Both the position numbers and the translations under genes were made by a program. From Bremia lactucae (taxonomy: Eukaryota > Oomycota > Peronosporomycetes > Peronosporales > Peronosporaceae): 64,000 nucleotides of DNA. This document shows, in pieces, positions 22,219 to 32,600 of this stretch (positions are counted from its first letter, which is position 1; each line of letters starts with the position of its first letter). The notes beneath the pieces were generated by a model that ran no database searches, was not told the DNA's origin, and saw only the letters and a list, made by a program, of their open reading frames with translations. The stretch spans positions 2,022,362 to 2,086,361 of the forward strand of contig NC_090624.1 in the NCBI RefSeq assembly GCF_004359215.1, written 5' to 3'.

Positions 22219-22471
22219 ATGGCCGAGTCGTCGTGGGAAGCCCTCCTCTGGAGTTTCTTGGCCGTAGACAATGTGACGCGAAATGCCGCCGAAGCGCACT
22301 TTGCAATACTAAAGCAAGCCTCTTGTAGTGACGAGCTTCTTCTAGGACTTGTGCACGTCATCCACTCAACCAGTCCTGATGACATCCGCGCCCTCGCTGC
22401 TGTGCTACTTCGTCGCGTGCTGCTACGTGACACTGTGTCCTTATGGCCACGAGCGACTGAACAGACTCGAC
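22219..22471 (+). pseudogene. Partial duplicate of the karyopherin 5' end (assembly overlap)
   Basis: The first 84 codons of the importin gene, identical apart from one base (CAGACTCGAC versus CAGGCTCGAC) to 24963-25215, cut by the N at 22472. The offset to the full gene is 2744 bp, the same as for the upstream LTR and gag. It is best read as a second, unmerged representation of the same locus or its other haplotype, not a real truncated gene. Confidence 0.8.
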
Positions 22472-22472
22472 N
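22472..22472. other. Assembly join (single N)
   Basis: Left of the N the sequence ends inside the karyopherin 5' region; right of it the sequence restarts inside the retroelement chromodomain. Overlapping ends of two contigs placed side by side give exactly this picture. Confidence 0.8.
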
Positions 22473-25215
22473 CAGCTGGGAACGAGGCTCCCAGCTGTCA
22501 TGTGAAGGTGGATAACCACGCCAGCGAACAAGATAACTCGTTCGCTGCCCCTTCACATCACGGTGGTTCTGGATACGTTCCACAAGGAAACGTTGACCAC
22601 CGTGGGAATCCACCAATGGTTGTGGTGGAGGAGGGAAAATGAGATCCGAACCGTGTGTCTGATCTAATGTCGAGGATCGACAGAATCGATCATTTCCTCA
22701 ATGATTTGGAGGAGGGAGTTGACCACGAGCGCGGTAAGCGTCGCTCGTTAGAGCAGTCGGTGCAGGATCATCATATCGAGCGGCTGGAGACCGTTCGAAG
22801 AGTGCGTACTCCATGTTGGAGTACGAACAAAAATATCACGCTGTTCGTGATGAGCTGTCGTCAGCTCATCGCAGTTTCGAGCATATTCGGAACAGGCATG
22901 AGAAACTCCAGGTCCAACATGAGAACCTGGTTCACGATCACAAGAATCTCTTAGAAATTTTTGAAAAGGGTGGTCAGATCCGTCCTCGGAAGAAGCCGCG
23001 TACTGATGATACGGGCGGAGCCGACCAACGTAAAACGTAGGATGCTTTCGCATCCAACGTGGCAATTCTAGTGTGTACGCATTGCCTCTGCGATGCAGTA
23101 CACGCAATGGCCCAATGAACTCACATAATGATTGTGTCTGGAGCAACTTTAGTCAAGAGATTTGCAAATTCTCTTGAGGTTGCTGGATCAGTAGGGCGTT
23201 GCGCCCCTACTGACCCCGATTATTTTTTTGGCGGTCCGCCTCGCTGTTGCGATTTCGCAACAACGTCGGACCCGCGACCGTTGCCCTTTTTGGCATTCGG
23301 TCCATAATTACGTTCAGTACCTCTCGGTACTGGGCGTGTAGCACTACACTCATGAGCGTACTGTCCTAACTTTTGACAGCGATGGCATTTCTGCAATCGC
23401 TTATTGTTTGAAAAACGAGGCTTCTCGCATTCGACAAATGAGAGGTCCATCGGTTCTGGACCTCCCAGCACGTGTCGTCTTGGAGGACGACACGATGACG
23501 AACTAGCTTGAGCCTGTCTCAAGCTTAAGTCCTCCTGTTCCGCAACGGATGTTGCTTCTTTAAGCGTTGCCAGTTCCAAGCGGAACAGGTGGGTCTTTAC
23601 GGAGCCATCCGTATGACCTTGCATGAACACCGTGATCAACGTGTGTTCATGAATTGGGTAGTTTGTGATACAACTCGCCAAGAGTCGTATGTGCTGGGCA
23701 TAAGCGTGAATACTCGCTTGCCTTGCTTGAATTTTAGAAGCTCTGATCGAGCTCTAAACTCAGCCCTAGGCGGTTTAAACGTCTGTTTGAGCCGGGCTAT
23801 AAAAGCCTCTAGCGACCCAAAGACATATGGGTCGCGCAACCTTAACGCCTAGTGCCCAAGTTTTGGCACGACCTGCCAAATCTGATTGAGCAAATGCGAC
23901 TCGCATTCGCTCGTCGACGATGTGACGAGACCTTATGGCATCGTCAAACCCGACAAATCATCTTAAGAGGGAGTCTTCTTCGACTCCCCTATACTTAGAG
24001 ATGTCAATCTTTAGAGTTTCGGGACGACGCGTATGCGTCATCCCAGGTACAGGGGTCTGCCTGTTGAGAGCCTTGCTGATTAAGCAAGGCTACCTTCTCC
24101 TACGCCTCGTCAAGTTCTTGTTGTATGAACTTGGCGATGGCTGAATGGAGGGCATCTCTGTCCAAACCGGACAGCATGGCCAAGATGGCATCGTTCCCTA
24201 CGGTCGAACTCATTCGTTCGACCACACTCCTTTCTCTGTCACTTAGAAAAGAGTAGCTATCACGCGAAACGTGATGCGTATTTCCATTATCATCTAACAT
24301 GGCTATGCTAGATGCATAAAACTGTGGTACTTGGACGGACTACAAAATGCTACCAGGTGTAACGGGGCACTGCCGACTTGTACTGCTTCAGTACAAGTCC
24401 ACTTCGCACTGCCTCAGTGCGAGTGGTGCCTCACGTCACTCCACGTACACTAGTACGTGCAGAGAAAGTCTGCTCTTTAAAACACTTGCTTTCAAGAGGG
24501 TTAATTAAAAACTGTATTAATATAATTATGTTCTTCTTGTCTATCTACTTAATACAAACTTAATTATAAACAAATACAAAACATGTACCAAAAGTCTTAT
24601 CTGTCTTTCTCTTTGCGCGCGTCCAGCGCTCACTGGACCGCGGAGAAAGTAGATATAATGGTCTAGATCTACCAATGGATAAGCTTTTAGAATATTACCA
24701 TGTAAAGTAATATTATCTACCTTTAGATAATATATTAATTAACAACTTTTAAGTCTTAATTTCATGTAACGATACACCCCTTTACAGCTCTGCTGCTTCC
24801 ATTAATGTTCGATATATGCTAATCACTGTTTTTGTAAATGCTTTTGTATTTCTTAGACATGTTTGTTAAGTTAAAAGGGAAGTCGATCGATCAGCTCTTT
24901 TTAATAAATTGAGCACGTTTTTGAATGGCCAGAAGGTATTGTTATCACTTTTATCCTCTCACATGGCCGAGTCGTCGTGGGAAGCCCTCCTCTGGAGTTT
25001 CTTGGCCGTAGACAATGTGACGCGAAATGCCGCCGAAGCGCACTTTGCAATACTAAAGCAAGCCTCTTGTAGTGACGAGCTTCTTCTAGGACTTGTGCAC
25101 GTCATCCACTCAACCAGTCCTGATGACATCCGCGCCCTCGCTGCTGTGCTACTTCGTCGCGTGCTGCTACGTGACACTGTGTCCTTATGGCCACGAGCGA
25201 CTGAACAGGCTCGAC
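22473..25215. repeat. Direct duplicate of 19731-22471 across the N
   Basis: About 2.74 kb containing chromodomain, integrase C-terminus, gag, PBS, 5' LTR and the karyopherin start is present twice at offset 2744, with only scattered single-base and one-base indel differences (for example an extra A near 19772 in copy 1 and an extra T near 23222 in copy 2). Copy 1 ends at the N and copy 2 begins at it. Confidence 0.85.
24358..24786 (-). repeat. LTR directly upstream of the karyopherin gene
   Basis: The same 429-bp LTR as 21614-22042. Its outer edge is 176 bp before the importin start codon, so the real gene has a retroelement LTR inside its promoter region, in divergent orientation. Confidence 0.9.
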
Positions 25216-28200
25216 ACATTATAAAAAAAGAACTCGTTGCTATCCTTGCAGCAGGCGAAAAGAATCGTAGCATTCGTCGTAAAGTATGTGATACAGTAGG
25301 CGAGCTGGCAAGTAGTATCCTCGAGGATGGACAATGGGACTCTCTCTTTCCGACGCTATTGCAGTGGAGTAAAGCTTCAATTGTATTCCTACGCGAGGCA
25401 GCATTACGAATCCTCGAAATGATTGCAGTCGTTCTAGCCAGTCAAATATCACAGAGCACTCTCGAGACAATTGGAACGCCATCACTTCACAGTATAGTCC
25501 TTGATATACTCTCAAAAGGCTTACAAGATCGCGAAGGTCGTGTGGCCATGAATTCTTTGCGTGCGTTAAGTATGGTGCTTCTTCATTTAGATGCATTGGA
25601 GCAGTCGTTCCGACCCGAGGTCTTGACTGCTATTGTTCCATTGATTCTCGCACTTTTGCATTCACTTCTTGACCTACGACAAATGGACGACGTGATGGAA
25701 GCGTTGGAAGTTTGTATTGAAATTGCAGAACCCCATGCAATGTTTTTCTCACCCTGTTTTCAAGAGCTCGTGGATTTGCTTGTTCGGGTTGCAGAGCCCT
25801 CGCTTAACGACGTGGACGAGAGGAATTTACCGGATGGATGCCGTCAATTGGCAATGGAATTTCTCGTTTCGCTAGCTGAACACGCGCCATCGCTTTGTCG
25901 ACGTCTGTCAAAGAACTCGTTTGTACACCGAGTCTACCCCCTTGTATTCAAGATGCTCCTTGATTTACACGGTTTGGACGCATGGGACGTTGCTGTGTGC
26001 GATGACGACGACACAAGTAGTAGAAATGGCATGGAACACGAGGTGTTGAATTTTGAAGTCGGGGCCGAAGCGTTGGAAAGGTTAGTGAAAGCATTAGGAC
26101 CCAAACGATCGCTTCCGACGTGCTTTGCTTTGATACAAGAGTATGCTGCCCGAATTGATCATTGGGTCTATCGGCATGCAGCTTTAGTGGCTCTTAGTCA
26201 GATTCTTGACGTCCTTGACGCGGACAATCTGGACGCTATTGCAAACTATTTGTTTGCCCAAGCCATGGATCCTCATCCACGTGTATGTTGTACCGCGGTA
26301 GACGTTATTGGCCAGCTCTCTGTTGACCAGGCTCCAAGGTTCCAAGAATCGCATCACGCCGAAGCGCTCAAAACGTTGGCTCGCTTTCTCGACGACTGTA
26401 CCAAACCACGTCTTCAGGCTCATGCAGCTACGGCCTTGCGCCAATTTATCGACATGTGCCCACCGTCGCTACTGCCCCCGTATCTGGACCAATTACTGCA
26501 CCAATTGTTTGCATTGCTTCAACACGCAAAGTTTGTAGCAGCTCAAGAGAAACACAAATCAACGTCGGCGTACATTACCGCGCGTGTGGTCCAAGAACAA
26601 GCAATTACTGCGATTTCATCCATTGCAACCGTTGCTGGTACGTCATTCACCGAATATTATGCTGTTGTCGTGCCATCCTTGCAGCAAATTCTATACAATT
26701 GTCTAGAAGAAAGTGTCCATGTCACAAAGAACTCCACAAGCGGACTCAAACCATTACCGACTGTGTGTAGCTCCGCAACACTTGGAGGCATTGCCCTCGA
26801 GTGTTTAAGTTTGATTGGTCAGGCCGTCGGAAAGCACGTATTTGCACGTGATGCCGCGAGTATTCTTAAAGTAATGGCCGAGATGCAAGCAACGCCGTCG
26901 ATCGTGAACAATGAATTGATCCGTACGTATCTACTTCAGGCTTGGGCTCGTTGTTGTACATGTCTTGGTCAGGATTTTGCGCCATACTTGCCTCTCGTGA
27001 TGCCGACTCTTCTCGAAGCTGCAACTCAACAGGCTGAATTTGAAGTCGATCCATCTCGATTGGCAAGTGATGATGAAGACGAAGAGTTGACGGATAGTGA
27101 AGACACCCAGCTTGCTCACGTGAATGGCAAATGTTTAAGTATTCGTACGTCAATTCTCGAGGACAAAGCCACGGCGTGTCAATTGTTAGCAGGAATGGTC
27201 ACGGATCTCGAAGACGCTTTTTTTCCGTATGCAGAACAAGCGACCCAATTGCTTGCCCCGCTTCTCACGGAATCGGTTCATTCCGATATTCGAGCCGCCG
27301 CAATTTATGCCATGCCAGCGCTTGTCAAGTGTGTGGCCATCTCCACTGCAACTTGTTTGAATAAAGGGTCCGTGGCCATGAGACAAATGTTGGATTTTGT
27401 GCTGGGTCGACTAGTGAACGCCCTTAAATCCGAGCCCGACGTTGAATTGGTTATCCGAATCATGCAAAGTATGATTCAGTGTCTTAATGACACACAAGAC
27501 CTGCATCCGTTGTTGTTATTAAATGAAGCTCAATTGCAAGAGGTTGTTCATGGAATTCTGGTGATACTTGGTGATAGCTTCCAGCGTCGTGCGATGCGAA
27601 GAAGTCTTCATTCTTCCGATTTCAATGATGACGACGATACAAACGTGCAGGTAGATGCGATGCAAGACATGGAGACGGAATTGCATTTTGTACTGGCTGA
27701 ATGCATTGGGACATTGGCAAAAACCCATCGTAGCGCGTTTTTTCCCGTGTTTCAAAGCCTTTTGTGGGATAAAGTGGCAGCTTTGGCAGCACGTGATTGT
27801 TTACGCGAAGATCGTCAACTTGCTCTTTTTGTCATTGACGATGTATTAGAATACTGCGGTAAGCCCGCGTGGCGTCTTTTGGATGTATTTGTGCCTGTGC
27901 TTCAAAGTGCACTGCAGGAAATCATGGAGCCGGATTTAATACAGGCAGCAGCTTTTGGGGTCGGGATATGTGCGTCTCATGGTGGCGACGCATTTACGCC
28001 GTACGCCAAGCAATGTCTAAAACTACTGGACCCTATTGTAACCCATCCCAATGCTCAAAAACAAACGCGTCGCAACGCCACAGACAACGCCGTTGCGGCT
28101 CTTGGAAAATTATGTGAATATCACGCCGAAGCTGTTGATGCATCAAAACTTTTTCCGCAGTGGTTAGCTCTCCTTCCTCTCCGTGGAGACTTGGAAGAAT

Positions 28201-28508
28201 CGTTTGCCGTCTGCCGTCGTCTTTGTGGGTATATTCAAGACAGTCATACACTTGTACTTGGTGGACGAGAGTATTTACATGTCGACAAGGTAGTGGCTGT
28301 GCTCGCGGCATATGCGGAGGAGAACTTTTCGCAACAATTGAGTCAAAGTGTTGGAGAAGCACAAGTGGTAAATCTTCGACTAGAGCTCGCATCCTGTCTT
28401 GCCACTCTTCGTGGATCCGTTCCTGAAAAAGTTATAAATTATGCATGGACGTCGCTTTCGATCGCCCAACAGACGGCATTGCAAGCGCTATTGCCAAAAG
28501 TTTTCTAG
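24963..28508 (+). CDS. IPO5: Importin-5 / Kap121-type karyopherin beta
   Basis: An intron-free frame of 1181 codons for a nuclear import receptor that binds cargo and Ran-GTP and moves through the pore. The whole length is HEAT-repeat helices and aligns by eye with animal importin-5 and yeast Kap121. Landmarks are SIRRKVCDTVGELASS near residue 100, WVYRHAALVALSQI near residue 405, MDPHPRVCCTAVDVIGQLS, RLQAHAATALRQFIDMCPPS, ECLSLIGQAVGKHVFARDAA and, near the end, NAVAALGKLCEYHAEAVD. An acidic loop (ASDDEDEELTDSED, near residue 700) matches the acidic insert of the family. The length is slightly above the usual 1090-1100. The ATG at 24963 is the first in frame and places HEAT 1 correctly. It is the only intact copy; the copies at 22219 and 36983 are partial. 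Confidence 0.93.
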   Translation: MAESSWEALLWSFLAVDNVTRNAAEAHFAILKQASCSDELLLGLVHVIHSTSPDDIRALAAVLLRRVLLRDTVSLWPRATEQARHIIKKELVAILAAGEKNRSIRRKVCDTVGELASSILEDGQWDSLFPTLLQWSKASIVFLREAALRILEMIAVVLASQISQSTLETIGTPSLHSIVLDILSKGLQDREGRVAMNSLRALSMVLLHLDALEQSFRPEVLTAIVPLILALLHSLLDLRQMDDVMEALEVCIEIAEPHAMFFSPCFQELVDLLVRVAEPSLNDVDERNLPDGCRQLAMEFLVSLAEHAPSLCRRLSKNSFVHRVYPLVFKMLLDLHGLDAWDVAVCDDDDTSSRNGMEHEVLNFEVGAEALERLVKALGPKRSLPTCFALIQEYAARIDHWVYRHAALVALSQILDVLDADNLDAIANYLFAQAMDPHPRVCCTAVDVIGQLSVDQAPRFQESHHAEALKTLARFLDDCTKPRLQAHAATALRQFIDMCPPSLLPPYLDQLLHQLFALLQHAKFVAAQEKHKSTSAYITARVVQEQAITAISSIATVAGTSFTEYYAVVVPSLQQILYNCLEESVHVTKNSTSGLKPLPTVCSSATLGGIALECLSLIGQAVGKHVFARDAASILKVMAEMQATPSIVNNELIRTYLLQAWARCCTCLGQDFAPYLPLVMPTLLEAATQQAEFEVDPSRLASDDEDEELTDSEDTQLAHVNGKCLSIRTSILEDKATACQLLAGMVTDLEDAFFPYAEQATQLLAPLLTESVHSDIRAAAIYAMPALVKCVAISTATCLNKGSVAMRQMLDFVLGRLVNALKSEPDVELVIRIMQSMIQCLNDTQDLHPLLLLNEAQLQEVVHGILVILGDSFQRRAMRRSLHSSDFNDDDDTNVQVDAMQDMETELHFVLAECIGTLAKTHRSAFFPVFQSLLWDKVAALAARDCLREDRQLALFVIDDVLEYCGKPAWRLLDVFVPVLQSALQEIMEPDLIQAAAFGVGICASHGGDAFTPYAKQCLKLLDPIVTHPNAQKQTRRNATDNAVAALGKLCEYHAEAVDASKLFPQWLALLPLRGDLEESFAVCRRLCGYIQDSHTLVLGGREYLHVDKVVAVLAAYAEENFSQQLSQSVGEAQVVNLRLELASCLATLRGSVPEKVINYAWTSLSIAQQTALQALLPKVF

Positions 28509-28679
28509 TCTGTCCTAACAATTTAAGAGTATTTTTAATATGTAAATAGCCGCTACTATGCGTAATGTGAGCTCTGTTGCTCGATGACATTGCCTGAAAT
28601 GGCTTTTTGATCGACGATATGCCAGTTCACCTAACATACACAGTCGTTCTGGATAAAGTGAATTAACGAATTTAAGACT

Positions 28680-29550
28680 CGAGTTGACATCAGTAAATTT
28701 GCTTCAAATGCAAAATATTAACCAATTCATTTTTTGTACTAAATTTTCACCAATGGAGGAGATCCAGGCACTTTTTATTTCAATGACGATTCGGAGATTA
28801 ACAAAAGATCATAAATTTAATATCATCTCATTTGTAAATGTATATTTCATTTCCAATCCATTGCTTTCTATACTGAAAACGGTGTGATGCAACATTCTGT
28901 GAGAATCTTGCATCACACCATATTTCGTGAGACACCATTCTTTAGTATAGAAAGTAATTCAGGGCATTGAAAATAAAATATACTTTTAAAAATGTGGGCC
29001 CTCTACGCTTCGCACGGCGAGGTTTCTATGTTTAAGATAAAAAAGGAACTCGGGCTCTTTTGCATGCAGTCTTGAATGAAGTTTCTTTACTCCGACAGAA
29101 TGAGGCGATCACAGCTACGGGGTCAAACGAAAACTAATCTTCATAAAAGACAAGGTGGATGCGTCTTGAATGGAAAGCATGCTGAATCTGGACGACTGAA
29201 TAACTTTTTCGATACAATTTCCGGAGCCTTGCGCTTGTAGAATAGACCAGCGTCAGTATTCAATTCCACAGCAGTTTCCGCGAGTTCATACGTGCTGTTC
29301 TAGCCAAGACAACTTCAGGGATTAGGATGGAAGAAGGCAAAATAGTTTTACGTCAACGATGTTAAAGGTTGGAAGCAAAGTCGACCTAAATGGTATCAAT
29401 GATCCTGGCGCGAATTAAAGTGCCATATTAAGAACAAATATACCCGACACGAGCGTACAATGACACCTGTCTCGCGAGGAGTAGCGCGCCCTTGTGTAGC
29501 ATTAAATTCACCAGGCACAGATATATGGCCCCAAACACGATTTCATTGCT
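28680..29550 (+). pseudogene. Eroded remnant of the giant effector gene and its 3' flank
   Basis: 28690-28850 follows 40055-40160 of the effector gene (GCTTCAAATGCAAAATAT, then AATTTCAT... and ...GGAGGAxATxC blocks). 28990-29210 follows 46728-46940 (CTTCGCACGGCGAGGTTTCT against CTTTGCACGGCGAGACTTCT, and GGAAAGCATGC). 29260-29500 follows 47030-47260 (CCGCGAGTTCATACGTGC). Frames are lost and the middle of the gene is missing. Direct orientation shows that an effector copy once lay downstream of the karyopherin. Confidence 0.75.
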
Positions 29551-29699
29551 GGCTCTATACAAGTGCCACTTTTTTTAATGTAATAGGATGCTTGTTGTCA
29601 ATGCAACCCAAATCTTTCCACAATCGTTAGCACTTCTCCTGTTTTCAGGTGGTTCAATGAATGTTGTCGTCCTGCATCGTCTCATTGATAAAAGAAACT

Positions 29700-32600
29700 A
29701 ATTTGGTGCCGAGAAGATAGCTTTTAAAACAATTCAAGTCTGATGGAGACAGAATTTGCCAATCGTTGCAATGGCCTTGAGACATATTGCTGCATACGCA
29801 AATGAGAAAACGTCATTTCTAGTAATCAAAACCACGCCCAAGTGACGCTGCACGTGAATTCCGCCGTATTTGAACACATTGTCAAAAGCGAAACGACCAA
29901 GTCGAAATTTCTTCAGGAAAATCACGTTGTGTCGATTTTAGCGTATTCCGGCCACTTTGTCGAACAAATACATAAGCATCGTAAAACCTTTTCGCAAATC
30001 TCTCAATACAGAACGTATTTGTATATTGCATAGCATTCCTTGTAAAAAATTTACGTCATCGTCTCAATTTAAATAATGCACGCTCCAATCTGGTTGGCTC
30101 GATTGTTTAAGGCGCTGTGACTAATAATAAATTAGGGCTTGTTATGTTTTACCATATCCCTCCGCAGCTTATTTAATTGAAATTTTGCTGCCATAAATAC
30201 ATGGCAGAATTTGTACGCGGTTGGCTGATTTTACGTCCAAGTCCGACGTTGGCTTAGTCGTTTGCTCTTAAAATTATAATCTGGTGTCGTAGTGATTTGC
30301 AAGAGTTGCATATTTGACGCCAGTAACTTATCCTCAATGATGGATCTGATGGACCTTCAAATACTTTAGACTTTTCTTTACATGAGCGAGTAAAATAGCA
30401 CCATGATCCGTCGACTTTTTGTTCTCGTCATCATTTCACAAAAGAAATACGTCGACATCGAATTGCGTCTTTACTATATCGCAATTTGAGAAGAGTTAGC
30501 ATCAAAATGGGCGAATAGACTGCACACCTTGACCAAGACACGTACAACATCGAGCTTATGCCTTGTGGAAGTATGTGCAGAACAATTCATGACCATTCGA
30601 AGATGCTATCGCAACGATGAATTGGCCAAAGAATAAAAGTCAGTAAATAACGCAACATTCACGATCACGAATCATGAAATGAGCGTAAAGCAGTATTTCA
30701 ATTCGATGTCGAAATTTAATCAACGCATACTGTTACCGAGATATCGTGTCAAAACGTTGCAAAGAGCTGATGCAGCAATTAAGTTTTTTTTATTAATCTG
30801 CGATGTCTGCAATGGCGTGACCGCATGTCAATAAATTAGTACGATGTCGTAACGGATCAGCTGCTTACAAATATGGCATCATGCCAGCGTCCAACAATCA
30901 AGTCCGCGCAATTTCACAAGCGCAGACGTAAGAAATCTCTTGAGCCGGTGAGGCCGGACACACATGATCTAGTCATTCGAAATTAGAGCGATTGTGCCGC
31001 ACAATAGTATACGTTTGGCCGGCATCAAGCGCATATACATTTTGAAAGAGACACACTGGAGTAGCATGCTATTCCTCTGCTAGTGAAGCATCTTTCTGAA
31101 TGAAATCAAAGCAAGGAGAAAGACTGTATCAGCCTCAGTGATTTTAGATTGATCTAGACTCTTGGATCTGACTTCAAGTATTAGAATCCCGTGATACATA
31201 CCACGCCCATATCTGCGTCGTCGTTATTGCACGCGTCAACATCGCGTAATTTCAAAAGCATCTTGTAATAAACACGCTAGAGTATGTTTCTCAACCTATA
31301 TTTCCAAAGAAGCCGACAAGCAACAGCGCGTAGTAGGCTTAGAAAATGCAATTCATCCTGCAATTTCCATTTATTCGAGATGTCTTTCGATGGAACTGGA
31401 ATCTTGACCACCACTCTTCGAAATAGATCCCGCGAGCCAGTCTAGAACAATGACAAAAGCGCGGCGTCAATGGACCAAGTCAAGATAAACAAGATTGGCA
31501 TGCGGCAAAATGGATAAGTACAACTGCTTAAATGAGTCGCGTAGACGAAGATGCACCCATTTTAAACAAAGTAAGTTCGCATCGTTCAAAGGACCTGAAA
31601 GAGCATCAAAGAGAGTTGGTGATGCCATTTCAAAAGCGACATCCGTGGGTGTCTCATCATTCATAAGCACACGAAAATGGAGACTGGTAATCTTGGATGC
31701 CAGCTCTTGACAGAAACACCATTCTTGCTTCTCCAACACTTGGACTTGACAGTACAGAGATATACCACACCGGGGTCTGAACATCCATTGCGTTCTTAAA
31801 ATGATAAGCACAAAAATATTAGATTAGACAACATTTCGTTTAAACCTCCCAAGAGAAGAAAACGACAGAGCAATCGTGGAAATAAATGCATCGACATCTT
31901 CCGCGTCATAATGGCACAATTTGCCAAGAGCCGCAACGACATAGTCTGTGCCATTATTGTAAGCCTTTTTCTTTCGAAACTTTAAATGAATCCAATATCG
32001 TCAAATGCTCGAGGATGCTACGTGGAGTATTGTGAAGGGATTTTTACCTCGAGATATAGAATTAAAATCAGGCTCCGCCATTTTACGCAATCGAAAGCAC
32101 CGCGAATAAGCACGTCCAAGTGAAGCCGCGCGGGCTTACCGCAGTGTCCTGACGCATCGTTAGTGACAAAAACCGAGTCGACGATCTTTAATCATATTGT
32201 GCCGATTTCGGCCAATTGCTACCACCAAATAAAAAACACACACTAAGCATCGTGGCAAGATTTTTGACCGTTTCCCTCTCCACTCAGCCAATACAAAAGG
32301 CTGAAGAATCTTTAATCGTCGCCGTCTAAATCGGCAATACACGCTCCTTCACATCATACCACGCTATAACCCATCGCCCCATTATAAATACCTTCATGCA
32401 CAATGTCCCGCAACTACGCTTTATTTATTTAGTCAAACTCGGATGCAATTTTTGCGTGTCACGACGATATCAAACCATGCTTTAACCTCTTACGACCTAA
32501 ATCAACTTCTGGCTCGAACGTAAGAGCATTCATCAGCCAATCGCGTACAAACGCTACCATTTGTTTCATTTAAAGCCATTCAATACAGAAGTTACAGTGG

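Noticed and set aside
22165..22515. A separate short importin-like gene
   Set aside because: Identical, apart from single bases, to the start of the gene at 24963 and cut by the N at 22472; counted as an assembly duplicate.
27519..27755. Antisense frames inside importin-5 (and those inside PIG-N, PP2C and the effector)
   Set aside because: They only mirror the conserved codons of the sense gene and have no homology of their own.
28684..28887. Short plus-strand gene after importin-5
   Set aside because: Its sequence follows the effector gene around 40055-40160 in eroded form, so it is a remnant.
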